Position numbers and translations under genes: made by a program. The notes under the pieces were generated by a model, which ran no database searches, was not told the origin of the DNA, and saw nothing but the letters and a program-made list of their open reading frames with translations. 64,000 nt of DNA from Angelakisella massiliensis (GTDB lineage Bacteria > Bacillota > Clostridia > Oscillospirales > Ruminococcaceae): positions 186,001-250,000 of the forward strand of contig NZ_LT629944.1 of NCBI RefSeq assembly GCF_900104675.1, read 5' to 3'. Below, in pieces: positions 26,225 to 36,058 of the stretch; the stretch's first letter is position 1; the number at the start of each line of letters is the position of its first letter.

Positions 26225-26360
26225 GTTCGTTCCTCCATTTAATGTTTGTCATTGCTTCTATTGCTCTCAAAGTGTTTTCAGGCTTTCCCCATACGAAAAG
26301 GGAGCGCCTACTGTATCGGTTACTTTTCCCTCAAACAGGAAAACGGTTTTTGGGCAAAAC

Positions 26361-26677
26361 AAAAAAACCATGGCCGGAGCATGGATATCTGCCTTATAAA
26401 AGCTTCTCTGCGACGGGGCCTTCCCGCCGCCACGGTGTGAAAGAGTGGGGTGTCTCATCGGCTTTTTACCGTACCGCCGATGGGATGGGATCCACTTTTT
26501 CTTTTTGCCCGCCTTCCGTCCACCGTTATGGGGAGGGTCGGCTGTTTGAAAGCAGCCCGTCCACAAAAGGCCGCTCTATCAAATGGCCCAGGCCCTTTGG
26601 CCCGCAGCCTAACAGTCCATTCATCAGCTTTTTGCCCTTCTATCCCTCCGGAATCTGGGAATTAAAGCCGGAAATCT
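26361..26677 (-). ncRNA. Candidate structured RNA / RNase J leader
   Basis: A transcript from the strong promoter at 26684-26713 would run leftward through several hairpins before rnj: GGCTG/CAGCC near 26530, CATCGGC/GCCGATG near 26460-26490, and GGCGGCGGG/CCGTCGC near 26420. It reaches the stem CCATG/CATGG at 26368-26384, directly followed by seven T on the minus strand (26361-26367). This could be an independent RNA of about 315 nucleotides or an attenuated leader of rnj. It does not show RNase P, tmRNA or SRP RNA signatures. The 3' boundary is inferred. Confidence 0.45.
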
Positions 26678-26683
26678 GTATTT

Positions 26684-26713
26684 ATTATAAGGTTTGTTTG
26701 CCGTAGTTGTCAA
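26684..26713 (-). promoter_or_regulatory. Promoter of the RNase J leader
   Basis: Minus strand TTGACA (26708-26713), 18-base spacer, TATAAT (26684-26689). Both hexamers are perfect consensus. It lies 20 bases beyond the stop of the upstream gene and 460 bases before rnj. Confidence 0.85.
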
Positions 26714-26732
26714 TAGCGTGAATCTTTTATTG

Positions 26733-27659
26733 TTAAAAACGACAATTTTCTCTTTGCTCTGTCATCCACATCAGCCCTGCCAGCAAACCATCCCGCACCC
26801 AGGGATGAAGCATCGCCAGGCTTCTGGCTGTCCGGTCCTCTCCGTCAGGACGATACCGCATCACCCCTGAACCTTCCGGCCACTGCCCGCTCTGGGCACA
26901 AAGCCCCTCAGGGAGCGCTACTTCTTCCCCCCGCGCCAACCGGGTTCGGCACAGATCCTCCACCAGCCGTTCCCATGGCAGCACCGTGCCATCCCTCAGG
27001 CGCAGGGATGCTTCCTCTCCTGTGGCAGAAAGGACCAATACGCATCCCCCTCTGGGGCGCACACCGGCAGCGCAGAGCACCGCGCTTCCCAGTTTTCGCA
27101 GCACAGAGGGTCCCCCTTCAATACGGCAGCAGCAGCCCATCAGCCGATCTCCCAGCAGATGGGAAAGCATCTCGCTGTATGCCGGAAAAGGATCTGCCTC
27201 CAGTCTGCGCCCTGTCCGCAGGGAAGGCTGACATTCCGTTTTTTCCCACAAACGCAGCAGTTCCAGGTTCAGTTGAGCCCGGCGGCGCCGTGTCAGCGGC
27301 AAACCTCCCGGCAGGGTTATTTGTGCTTCTATTCCTTCCTTCTGGCGAAAAAAGATCCCCAAAGCACATTCTCCCCTGCTCCAGCCATGATAAAAGGGGC
27401 CCGGCGCGGCGCTTCCCAGCCACAGGCAATCGCCTCCCGCCAAAGAAAGAGAGGACATAAAAAGCTCTGCCGCCGCTCTGCCTGCGGGGGTGCCGTCATA
27501 GCAAACAGCCACACGTTCCCTCCCCCGAAGCTGAGCCGCTGCCGCCCCCGCCAGCAAAGGGGTTATCCTCAGTCCCACAGCGCACCGGCCCTCACCGGAC
27601 ACCCCTGGCGGACATAAAATAGCAGCAGTGGTTCCTGTTTGCAGTACCTGCTGTTCCAT
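26733..27659 (-). CDS. Phosphohexomutase-like protein, degenerate
   Basis: 308 residues from ATG at 27659 (GGGAGG seven bases upstream; the longer frame to 27866 lacks one). The segment VGLRITPLLAGAAAAQLRGRERVAVCYDG..AGRAAAELFM looks like domain 1 of alpha-D-phosphohexomutases (phosphoglucosamine/phosphomannomutase). The serine-containing catalytic loop, which should follow as a TASHNP-type motif, is replaced by FFRQKEGIEAQITLPGG, and the metal-binding DGDGDR motif is not seen. It is therefore probably not an active mutase. Length is about two thirds of the family. Function unknown. Confidence 0.5.
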   Translation of the reverse strand: MEQQVLQTGTTAAILCPPGVSGEGRCAVGLRITPLLAGAAAAQLRGRERVAVCYDGTPAGRAAAELFMSSLSLAGGDCLWLGSAAPGPFYHGWSRGECALGIFFRQKEGIEAQITLPGGLPLTRRRRAQLNLELLRLWEKTECQPSLRTGRRLEADPFPAYSEMLSHLLGDRLMGCCCRIEGGPSVLRKLGSAVLCAAGVRPRGGCVLVLSATGEEASLRLRDGTVLPWERLVEDLCRTRLARGEEVALPEGLCAQSGQWPEGSGVMRYRPDGEDRTARSLAMLHPWVRDGLLAGLMWMTEQRENCRF

Positions 27660-27795
27660 GATTCTTCCTCCCTCTTTTTCATTTCTTTCCATGAAAAGTA
27701 TGGCCCTGGAAGAAGGATGCCAATCCATCACTGAGCAATATTTTTCGATCATCGGCACTTTTCTGTTTATTCTCCATTCCGGAGGCTTTTCCGCC

Positions 27796-27824
27796 TTGCC
27801 TTCCCATGCAGGATTGGATATAAT
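27796..27824 (+). promoter_or_regulatory. rnhA promoter
   Basis: TTGCCT (27796-27801), 17-base spacer, TATAAT (27819-27824), 45 bases before the rnhA ATG. Confidence 0.75.
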
Positions 27825-27868
27825 AGGAAAGGCAAAAACCGGTCTGTCCGGCGAGAAAGGAATCAATC

Positions 27869-28312
27869 ATGAAGGAAGTTGAGCTTTTTACTGATGGGGC
27901 CTGTTCCGGCAATCCGGGTCCCGGAGGGTGGGGTGCGGTACTGCGCTATGGGACCGCTGAAAAAGAATTAAGCGGCGGCGAAGCCCAGACCACCAACAAC
28001 CGCATGGAGCTGACCGCTGCCATTATGGGGCTGGAAGCCCTTCGGGAGCCTTGCAAGGTCCTGCTGACCAGCGATTCCAAGTATCTGGTGGACAGCATCA
28101 CCAAAGGATGGATCTGGGGCTGGAAGCGAAAGGGCTGGAAGAAATCCGGCGGCGAACCGGTGCCCAATACCGATCTGTGGCTGCGGCTGCTGACCCAGCT
28201 GGAGCGCCACCAGGTGGAATTTTATTGGGTCCGGGGGCATGCGGGCCATCCGGAAAATGAACGCTGTGACCGGCTGGCGGTAGCTCAGATCGAAAATTAT
28301 CGAAAGCATTGA
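27869..28312 (+). CDS. rnhA: Ribonuclease HI
   Basis: 147 residues, the standard size. Carries [16 protein letters not shown] (first catalytic Asp at 9), NNRMELTAA (Glu), LTSDSKYL (Asp), and [14 protein letters not shown] (His loop and last Asp), so the four metal ligands are intact. It degrades the RNA strand of RNA-DNA hybrids. The basic handle region [13 protein letters not shown] is present, as in E. coli-type enzymes. The start ATG at 27869 follows GAAAGGAATCAATC. Confidence 0.97.
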   Translation: MKEVELFTDGACSGNPGPGGWGAVLRYGTAEKELSGGEAQTTNNRMELTAAIMGLEALREPCKVLLTSDSKYLVDSITKGWIWGWKRKGWKKSGGEPVPNTDLWLRLLTQLERHQVEFYWVRGHAGHPENERCDRLAVAQIENYRKH

Positions 28313-28320
28313 AAAAGCTC

Positions 28321-28349
28321 TTGAAAAATAGACTAAAATAGTATATTAT
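28321..28349 (+). promoter_or_regulatory. nifS promoter
   Basis: TTGAAA (28321-28326), 17-base spacer, TATTAT (28344-28349), just after the rnhA stop. Confidence 0.7.
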
Positions 28350-28418
28350 TAGTTCAGAGCCTAACGCTCCGGACGTCAAAAGACATTGGAGATTATTGGA
28401 AAGGAGACAAATCCTTTT

Positions 28419-29594
28419 ATGAAACGCTTTGTTTATGCCGATAACGCCGCCACCACTCAGGTCAGTCCCCGGGTGCTGGAGGCTATGAAACCCTGGCTGC
28501 TGGAACAGTACGGCAATCCTTCCAGCATCTATTCCATCGGCCGTCAGGCCCGCACCGCAGTGGAAACTGCCCGGCGGCAGGTGGCTGCGGCCCTGGACTG
28601 CGAACCCAACGAGGTCTACTTTACCTCCGGCGGCTCCGAGGCCGACAACTGGGCCCTCAAGGGCACCGCTCATCTGCTGGCCAAGCAGGGCAAGCGTCAC
28701 CTGATCACCACCAACTTTGAGCATCATGCCATCCTGCACACCTGCGCTGCCTTGGAAAAGGAGGGCTTTGAGGTAACCTATCTGCCGGTGGACAGCAAAG
28801 GGCTTGTCACCGCGGAGCAGGTCCGTCAGGCCATCCGTCCTGATACCGCTCTGGTGAGCATCATGTACGCCAATAACGAAATTGGTACAGTTCAGCCCAT
28901 CAGTGAGATCGCAGCCGTTTGCAAGGAGGCTGGGGTTCGCTTCCACACCGACGCCGTCCAGGCGGTGGGGCATCTGCCCATCAGTGTGCGGGAGCAGAAC
29001 ATCACCATGCTCTCTCTGTCCGCCCATAAGCTTCACGGACCCAAGGGCGTCGGCGCCCTCATCGTCCGCAAGGGCTTTATTCCCCCCAACCTTATTGACG
29101 GCGGCGGCCAGGAAAAGGGCCGTCGTGCCGGTACGGAGAATGTATCCGGTATTGTCGGCTTGGGCGAGGCCATTACCGCAGCGGTGGAAAAGATGGAGGA
29201 GGAAACTCCCCGGGTAACCGCCCTTCGGGACCGCCTCATTGACGGCCTTATAAAGCTGCCCAAGGTGCGCCTTAACGGTGACCGTCAGCATCGCCTGCCC
29301 GGCAATGTCAATCTCTCTTTTGAGGGCATCGAAGGCGAGAGCCTGCTGCTGATGCTGGATTATGCCGGCATCTGCGCTTCCTCCGGTTCCGCCTGCACCA
29401 GTGGTTCCCTGGATCCCAGCCATGTACTGCTGGCCATCGGCCTGCCCCATGAAGTGGCTCACGGTTCCCTGCGGCTGACCCTGGGGGATCAGACCACCGA
29501 TGAGGATGTAGATTATATTCTGGAGCAGGTACCTCCCATTGTGGAGCGGCTGCGGAGTATGTCCCCTGTCTGGGAAAAGATCAAGGATCTGTAA
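28419..29594 (+). CDS. nifS: Cysteine desulfurase
   Basis: 391 residues. A pyridoxal-phosphate enzyme that takes sulfur from cysteine for Fe-S cluster assembly. [13 protein letters not shown] at the N-terminus, [23 protein letters not shown], the Lys-containing [11 protein letters not shown] (Schiff-base Lys), and the loop [18 protein letters not shown] with the active Cys. All key residues are present. The start at 28419 has AAAGGAG 12 bases upstream. Paired with the scaffold gene nifU 46 bases downstream. Confidence 0.97.
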   Translation: MKRFVYADNAATTQVSPRVLEAMKPWLLEQYGNPSSIYSIGRQARTAVETARRQVAAALDCEPNEVYFTSGGSEADNWALKGTAHLLAKQGKRHLITTNFEHHAILHTCAALEKEGFEVTYLPVDSKGLVTAEQVRQAIRPDTALVSIMYANNEIGTVQPISEIAAVCKEAGVRFHTDAVQAVGHLPISVREQNITMLSLSAHKLHGPKGVGALIVRKGFIPPNLIDGGGQEKGRRAGTENVSGIVGLGEAITAAVEKMEEETPRVTALRDRLIDGLIKLPKVRLNGDRQHRLPGNVNLSFEGIEGESLLLMLDYAGICASSGSACTSGSLDPSHVLLAIGLPHEVAHGSLRLTLGDQTTDEDVDYILEQVPPIVERLRSMSPVWEKIKDL

Positions 29595-29640
29595 AAATTG
29601 TACCGGGGCGCAGTCCCCTTTTGGAAAGGATGAAAAAACA

Positions 29641-30078
29641 ATGATGTATAGTGAGAAGGTCATGGACCATTTTGCCAATCCCCGGAACGTGGGTGAAATT
29701 CCCGACGCGGACGGTGTGGGTGAAGTAGGCAACGCCAAGTGCGGCGATATCATGAAGATGTATTTCAAAATTGACGGCGACGTCATCACCGATGTCCGCT
29801 TCAAGACCTTTGGCTGCGGCGCTGCCATCGCCACCAGCTCTATGGCCACCGAGATGATCAAGGGCCGCACCATTGAGGAAGCGCTTCAGCTGTCCAACAA
29901 AGCGGTGATGGAGGCTCTGGATGGTCTTCCGCCGGTAAAGGTCCACTGCTCTGTTTTGGCGGAACAGGCGGTAAAAGCCACTCTGGCGGACTACTATCGC
30001 CGCCAAGGCATCGACCCGGAGCCGATCGTGGGCAAACTGGAGGAAGTGGACCACGACCACGGTGAAGAGGAAGAATAA
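29641..30078 (+). CDS. nifU: Fe-S cluster assembly scaffold NifU-like (IscU type)
   Basis: 145 residues, the N-terminal IscU-type domain only. The three scaffold cysteines lie in NAKCGD, TFGCGAAIATSS and VHCSVLAE, with Asp between, as required for [2Fe-2S] assembly. The C-terminus ends in an acidic His-containing tail (DHDHGEEEE). It accepts sulfur from NifS, encoded just upstream. The stop codon at 30076-30078 touches the 8-bp target duplication of an IS1595-type insertion, so the coding sequence is intact but its native terminator now lies at 32059. Confidence 0.96.
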   Translation: MMYSEKVMDHFANPRNVGEIPDADGVGEVGNAKCGDIMKMYFKIDGDVITDVRFKTFGCGAAIATSSMATEMIKGRTIEEALQLSNKAVMEALDGLPPVKVHCSVLAEQAVKATLADYYRRQGIDPEPIVGKLEEVDHDHGEEEE

Positions 30079-30085
30079 AAATTAA

Positions 30086-30110
30086 GTCTCTGTCCGAGAT
30101 AAGTATTGGT
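30086..30110 (+). repeat. Left terminal inverted repeat of the IS
   Basis: Exact reverse complement of 32013-32037. Confidence 0.97.
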
Positions 30111-30239
30111 ATGAATAATTGGCCTTCTTATTCATTTTCTATAAATGTCCATTGGAAAATAAATAGAAAGGGACAAAGTTAAAAATGAACTTTGCCCCTT
30201 TTGGCATATATACTATTTAGGTCAACAAAATGCAATTTC

Positions 30240-30440
30240 TTAGTCTTTCGGTTTAGCGCATTTCCAAATAACAACTGTAAGAATGCCACAAACCACAGCA
30301 ACACCAATACAAATTGCTCTAACAATATTGCTTAAATCCAAGAGACCGCTACCAGTGACTGTAACAGCACAGACGATTGCAAAAATGGTTACAAGAGCCA
30401 AAACTATGCTTGCAACTTTGAGAATAGTATTCTTTTTCAT
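30240..30440 (-). CDS. IS passenger: small two-helix membrane protein
   Basis: 66 residues from ATG at 30440 (AAAGGAG nine bases upstream). Two hydrophobic segments, ILKVASIVLALVTIFAIVCA and AICIGVAVVCGILTVVIW, flank a short loop; the tail is KCAKPKD. No family recognised. It is co-oriented with and downstream of the transposase, within the terminal repeats, so it moves with the element. Passenger genes are known in several IS1595 groups. Confidence 0.75.
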   Translation of the reverse strand: MKKNTILKVASIVLALVTIFAIVCAVTVTGSGLLDLSNIVRAICIGVAVVCGILTVVIWKCAKPKD

Positions 30441-30592
30441 ACAATCACACTCCTTTGTCAAATCCAAAGTTGTTTAACAGTTTTATTATCTATTTAGGTA
30501 GAAAATCAGCAAAAAGTTTCTAAATACCACCTATATAATAGCATACTTCTATTCTTTTGTCTCACTCCGGAAAGGAAAATTTACATTTTTTA

Positions 30593-31909
30593 TCAGTCTA
30601 ATATGCCTTTCAGGTCGAAAGAGATAGACTTATTCTTGAACTTGGCAAGCGGTATCTTCTTGGACTGATTGGCCAGTAAAGTGATAATATCATAGGCTTG
30701 CTCGATATATGGCTTACTCTTGTTCTTCTCAATCCAGTAGAACAGAGCCAAATAGTAGTCGAGAAACTTTGAACTAACACCGTGATATAAATACATAAAA
30801 TCACTAATATTGTGATGGTAGCCATTGATATGACCGAGACTATATCTGCCGCTGGTGTGCTTTCCATTTGGGATTTGCTTTAATGGTATCTTGTGCTTGT
30901 TGGCTACCGTCCTATATGCCCTATGGCTGTCTGTAACCAGAACAGTATCATCCGAGAAGTGGGGTACAAGGGCTTTTTCAATATGAGTTGGCTGTATTCT
31001 GCCGACACAAACGGTCTGCAAGAAATGGTTTTGGTTCGTGTCTACACAAGACAGACAGCATACTTGCTGATTGCTGATTCCCCTCTTTTTCTGCTGTTGC
31101 TCGTTTAAGGTCTTTAAGACTTGAATGATTTTCTCCGTATCCATACGGTTTAGCGCATTGGAAAACTTTTCTTGTGATCCTAAATCGTCTTTATTGACAT
31201 AGTTCAGCAACTCACCCTTGACTATTTCTTCATTTTTATCAAGGGACTGTAAGAAATCATTATCAAATCCTTGTTTCTCAACATATTCAATTCTCTTATC
31301 AACACTTCTATGAGTATACGGCATTCTGCCAAGTGTACCCAAGAAGAACATAGGGTCTTTTATATCCTTAAAGGACAGGGGATAGTAATACTCGTCACTC
31401 TCTGCCAAACTGCGGAAATCGTCCTGATTGCTGACAAACTGGCGAAGAACATCACATATTCTATACCGATTGTGTAGTGCCGTCTGTTTGTTGATCCCAA
31501 GATTTCTGGCAATGGTACGGCAACTCTCACCTTGTAAGGTCAACTTGATAAACTCAATCCACTTAGCAATAGACAATTTGGAACGAAAGGCAACGGTGCC
31601 GTTGGTATCTCCGAATGTCTTATTGCAATCCTTGCAGAAATATCTCTGTCTACTGTTTCTTGTTCCGTTTTTGATAACCTTAACGGAACCACAATGAGGA
31701 CAGACAACAGTATCCAAATCCTTGCTATTAGCATAATTTCTATGCTCTCTGCAACATTGGAAAAATGCTCTTTCTTCTTTAGTCAGTTGAGGTTGTATAC
31801 TTTTCTTTGTGTGCAGAAGATGGAATAACTCTTGAATTTGTTCGTCTGTCAAGTCAGCAATAGCGACTTGTTTATAGATATCGTTGTAATTGAAACGGAA
31901 ATTAGACAT
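30593..31909 (-). CDS. IS1595-family (ISXO2-like) transposase
   Basis: 438 residues from ATG at 31909 (GGGGG eight bases upstream). N-terminal zinc ribbon VVCPHCGSVKVIKNGTRNSRQRYFCKDC, a helix-turn-helix in ESCRTIARNLGINKQTALHNR, then the DDE domain: VCCLSCVD, VTDSHRAYRTVAN, and the terminal GHINGYHHNISDFMYLYHGVSSKFLDYYLALF, the ISXO2 signature around the last acidic/Asn residues. All parts appear intact, so the element may be active. Confidence 0.95.
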   Translation of the reverse strand: MSNFRFNYNDIYKQVAIADLTDEQIQELFHLLHTKKSIQPQLTKEERAFFQCCREHRNYANSKDLDTVVCPHCGSVKVIKNGTRNSRQRYFCKDCNKTFGDTNGTVAFRSKLSIAKWIEFIKLTLQGESCRTIARNLGINKQTALHNRYRICDVLRQFVSNQDDFRSLAESDEYYYPLSFKDIKDPMFFLGTLGRMPYTHRSVDKRIEYVEKQGFDNDFLQSLDKNEEIVKGELLNYVNKDDLGSQEKFSNALNRMDTEKIIQVLKTLNEQQQKKRGISNQQVCCLSCVDTNQNHFLQTVCVGRIQPTHIEKALVPHFSDDTVLVTDSHRAYRTVANKHKIPLKQIPNGKHTSGRYSLGHINGYHHNISDFMYLYHGVSSKFLDYYLALFYWIEKNKSKPYIEQAYDIITLLANQSKKIPLAKFKNKSISFDLKGILD

Positions 31910-32012
31910 AAAGTGTACCCCCACAATTGTTTTTGTAAGGGAACATAGTTTTTTATGTCAGCGTCAAATTCATTTATGCATATTTATTTGTCAAAATGTA
32001 TATTTAGGGGTC

Positions 32013-32037
32013 ACCAATACTTATCTCGGACAGAGAC
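32013..32037 (-). repeat. Right terminal inverted repeat of the IS
   Basis: Exact reverse complement of 30086-30110, followed at once by the AAAATTAA target duplication. Confidence 0.97.
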
Positions 32038-32058
32038 AAAATTAAACAATAAACGGAT

Positions 32059-32093
32059 GCCCCGGCAGGAAGCTGTTCCTGCCGGGGCTTATT
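32059..32093 (+). terminator. Displaced nifSU terminator
   Basis: GCCCCGGCAGGA and TCCTGCCGGGGC form a perfect 12-bp stem with a six-base loop, then TTATTTTT. It lies 14 bases after the right target duplication, so before the insertion it was about 20 bases downstream of nifU. Confidence 0.9.
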
Positions 32094-32163
32094 TTTGCAA
32101 AATATTATGCGTGAAATAACAATCTCTCTGTAGGCAAATTATAAAACCTATATACTACCTGCC

Positions 32164-32547
32164 TTAAGATTCCATATGCTTTTCCAGGGCAATCTTTGTC
32201 GCTTTTGCCACATCAACAATAATACGCATCTGCTGTGACGTACAGTTTTCCAATACCTGCGTCAACTCGTTCCACGAAGCTTTGCGATCCAGCAAAAAAT
32301 CATACAGCAAATCATCCGTCTGTACTTCAAGCACTCTTGCAATATCCACAAATACCGGCAAACTCAACTTGGTATTACCCGTTTCAATATGGCTCATATG
32401 GGTAACGGAAATTCCAATCTGCTCTGCCAACTGCTCCTGGGACATTCCGCACGCCTTCCGATACTTCCTTATTCTTTGACCTATTTTGTAATAATCCAAA
32501 AAATCACGCCCAATCAGTTTATTCACACTTGAATTGTATAGGCGCAT
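32164..32547 (-). CDS. XRE-family transcriptional regulator
   Basis: 127 residues. Helix-turn-helix at about 22-75: RIRKYRKACGMSQEQLAEQI, GISVTHMSHIETGNTKLSLP, VFVDIARVLEVQTDDLLYD. A C-terminal helical part of ~45 residues (ENCTSQQMRIIVDVAKATKIAL) is common in Firmicutes regulators of this size. Divergent from a zinc-ribbon membrane protein gene, with a 12-bp-arm palindrome between them, its likely operator. AT-richer than neighbours. Confidence 0.9.
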   Translation of the reverse strand: MRLYNSSVNKLIGRDFLDYYKIGQRIRKYRKACGMSQEQLAEQIGISVTHMSHIETGNTKLSLPVFVDIARVLEVQTDDLLYDFLLDRKASWNELTQVLENCTSQQMRIIVDVAKATKIALEKHMES

Positions 32548-32563
32548 ATGCTATGATTTAATA

Positions 32564-32595
32564 AACTATATAGGCTATTTTATGCCTATATAGTT
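32564..32595. promoter_or_regulatory. Palindromic operator between XRE regulator and zinc-ribbon gene
   Basis: AACTATATAGGC (32564-32575), 8-base spacer TATTTTAT, GCCTATATAGTT (32584-32595): perfect arms. A third TATAGGC half-site lies at 32537-32543. It sits in the divergent promoter region and probably binds the XRE protein. Confidence 0.75.
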
Positions 32596-32629
32596 AAATT
32601 ATTAGATGGAAGAGAGGAAGGAATCAAGA

Positions 32630-33264
32630 TTGAGTAAGATGATTCACTGTAAAGTCTGCGGGGCGGAAATTGCCCCGTCAGCCAAAACCTGCCCGTCATG
32701 CGGGGCATCGAACAAACCGCCGGTTTATAAAAGAATCTGGTTTTGGCTGTTAATGATTTTTGTCCTTCTGCCCATATTGACGGGAATATTGAGTTCCGGC
32801 GGAACGACCTCCCCCAAGGCTCCGGGAATTCCTCAGGTACAGCTGAAAATTCCAGTAATCCTACCGCTTCTGCAAAGCAATCTGAATTTGACGGAGACTG
32901 CGGAGTCTCCGCTTCGGCTCAGATGGGGGCATCCATTATAGGATACCCTGAGCTGACTATCTCCATCACCAACACCTCTGAAAAAGATATATCGGCAATC
33001 CAATTCTATGCTGTTCCTTACGACGTATACGGAGATGAAATTACCAGCTGGAAAAATCAAAACAATCTGTATACAGATACTGCCATAGGAGCTGGAAAGT
33101 CCACATCAATCTCCTATCAATTTATTGAAGATCGGGTAAAAACCGTCAAACTCTACATCTACAGTGTTTATTTCTCCGACGGAACGGAATGGGGAAACAA
33201 GGATGCTGCAAAATCCACCATTCTGGACCATGGCGCTTTGGTGGAAGTATCCGGAGAATCATAA
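32630..33264 (+). pseudogene. Zinc-ribbon membrane protein with a frameshift
   Basis: The first frame (TTG at 32630 with AGGAAGG seven bases upstream, or ATG at 32639) encodes MIHCKVCGAEIAPSAKTCPS, a four-Cys zinc ribbon, then a membrane helix (RIWFWLLMIFVLLPILTGIL). It loses homology after GGTTSPK. The -1 frame continues with a Ser-rich linker (GSGNSSGTAENSSNPTASAK) and a C-terminal beta domain (YPELTISITNTSEKDISAIQ) to 33264. The switch is at a run of five C near 32813; one extra C would join both parts into one ordinary protein of about 211 residues. It is a mutation, sequencing error or slippage site. Confidence 0.7.
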
Positions 33265-33294
33265 AAATTACCAAAACAAAATTACCTCAACAAA

Positions 33295-33326
33295 AAATCC
33301 GCAGACTTAAAATCTGCGGATTTTTT
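33295..33326 (+). terminator. Terminator after the zinc-ribbon gene
   Basis: AAATCCGCAGA pairs with TCTGCGGATTT, followed by TTTTTC; A-rich on the other side, so it is probably bidirectional. Confidence 0.85.
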
Positions 33327-33436
33327 CTTTTCTATCGGCGAAGAAGCGCTGTACCTTTGTATGATCTGTCCTACATTTGGGAATAAGGACTTTTACAAAA
33401 CACCTTTTCACTTTCTCTGAAAAGGAAGACACAAAA

Positions 33437-33460
33437 GGCAGGTCCCCGGAAGGACCTGCC
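33437..33460 (-). terminator. groESL terminator
   Basis: GGCAGGTCC/GGACCTGCC stem with a short loop and TTTTGTG on the minus strand, 47 bases beyond the groEL stop. Confidence 0.85.
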
Positions 33461-33506
33461 CTTTTTCTCACCCGAAGGCGAATATTTTCTTTTATTGCAC
33501 TGCGGA

Positions 33507-35159
<1,653 letters not shown>

Positions 35160-35204
35160 CTACTGTTTTATCAAATAAAGTGATATTGCTGAAGAACAAA
35201 AGAA

Positions 35205-35495
<291 letters not shown>

Positions 35496-35528
35496 TTACC
35501 TCCAACATGATGTATTATAGTCTTATTT

Positions 35529-35555
35529 TTAGCACTCATCATATCTGACTGCTAA
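35529..35555 (-). promoter_or_regulatory. CIRCE operator (HrcA site)
   Basis: TTAGCACTC (35529-35537), nine bases, GACTGCTAA (35547-35555): a match to the CIRCE inverted repeat with a single mismatch in the right arm. It lies between the promoter and groES, as usual. Confidence 0.93.
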
Positions 35556-35564
35556 CTGTATACT

Positions 35565-35592
35565 ATTTTATCTTAATTTTCAGGAAAATCAA
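35565..35592 (-). promoter_or_regulatory. groESL promoter
   Basis: Minus strand TTGATT (35587-35592), 16-base spacer, TAAAAT (35565-35570), directly upstream of CIRCE. Confidence 0.65.
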
Positions 35593-35987
35593 GTGCTTTT
35601 TCATGATTTTAAGGAAAAAAAACAAAATTCATAATTTGTTCAAGAATCCCCTCCGTTTTTCCCATCCCCTTTACAATGGATTTCTTTTCCTGTACAATAA
35701 ATTCTGTAAAACAGCCGGCAAAGATCATTCTGTGCGTCCAAAAATTCTGCCTGCTCCCTGGATGCTGTTTATTTTCTTCCTGTGGCAGCACTGTATTTTT
35801 AAAACCAGCGTGATCTTTCCGATTTCAGGCCGATAAGTGTGAAGTCAGGGCAGGACATCCCGGCCATATGCTGTTTTCTGCATTTCCGAAACGCAAAGTT
35901 CTCCCCAAGGAACTAAACCGGCAGTCTGAAGGATGGTTTTCTCTTATGTCCCGTTTTCCCCTTTGATCTTTCAAACAATCATTTTCA
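35593..35987. other. Long intergenic region upstream of the MFS gene
   Basis: About 400 bases without a supported gene. The short minus-strand frames here have no binding site or recognisable content. A plus-strand terminator-like hairpin follows at 35988, so part of this stretch may be a transcribed leader of the MFS gene. Confidence 0.4.
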
Positions 35988-36023
35988 CCAGGGCCGCAAT
36001 GACGGCTCTGGTTTTGTTGTTTT
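35988..36023 (+). terminator. Terminator-like hairpin before the MFS gene
   Basis: CCAGGGCCG and CGGCTCTGG pair with one wobble around a six-base loop, followed by TTTTGTTGTTTT. It ends 35 bases before the MFS start. There is no plus-strand gene upstream for several kb, so it looks like an attenuator. Confidence 0.6.
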
Positions 36024-36058
36024 GATCTGATCAAATATTGAAAACGGGAGGGTCCTGT

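Larger units (their letters stand above)
30086..32037. mobile_element. IS1595-family insertion sequence, complete
   Basis: 1952 bases with perfect 25-bp terminal inverted repeats (30086-30110 and 32013-32037, starting GTCTCTGTCCGAG) and an 8-bp direct target duplication AAAATTAA (30078-30085 and 32038-32045). It contains an ISXO2-like transposase and one passenger gene. The intact ends, intact duplication and open frames show a recent insertion. It is AT-richer than the host flanks. Confidence 0.97.

Noticed and set aside
26225-26732. RNase P RNA, tmRNA or SRP RNA in the RNase J leader
   Set aside because: The region was checked for their conserved blocks (GAGGAAAGTCC, terminal CCA acceptor with tag frame, GGAAGCAG loop) and none was found.
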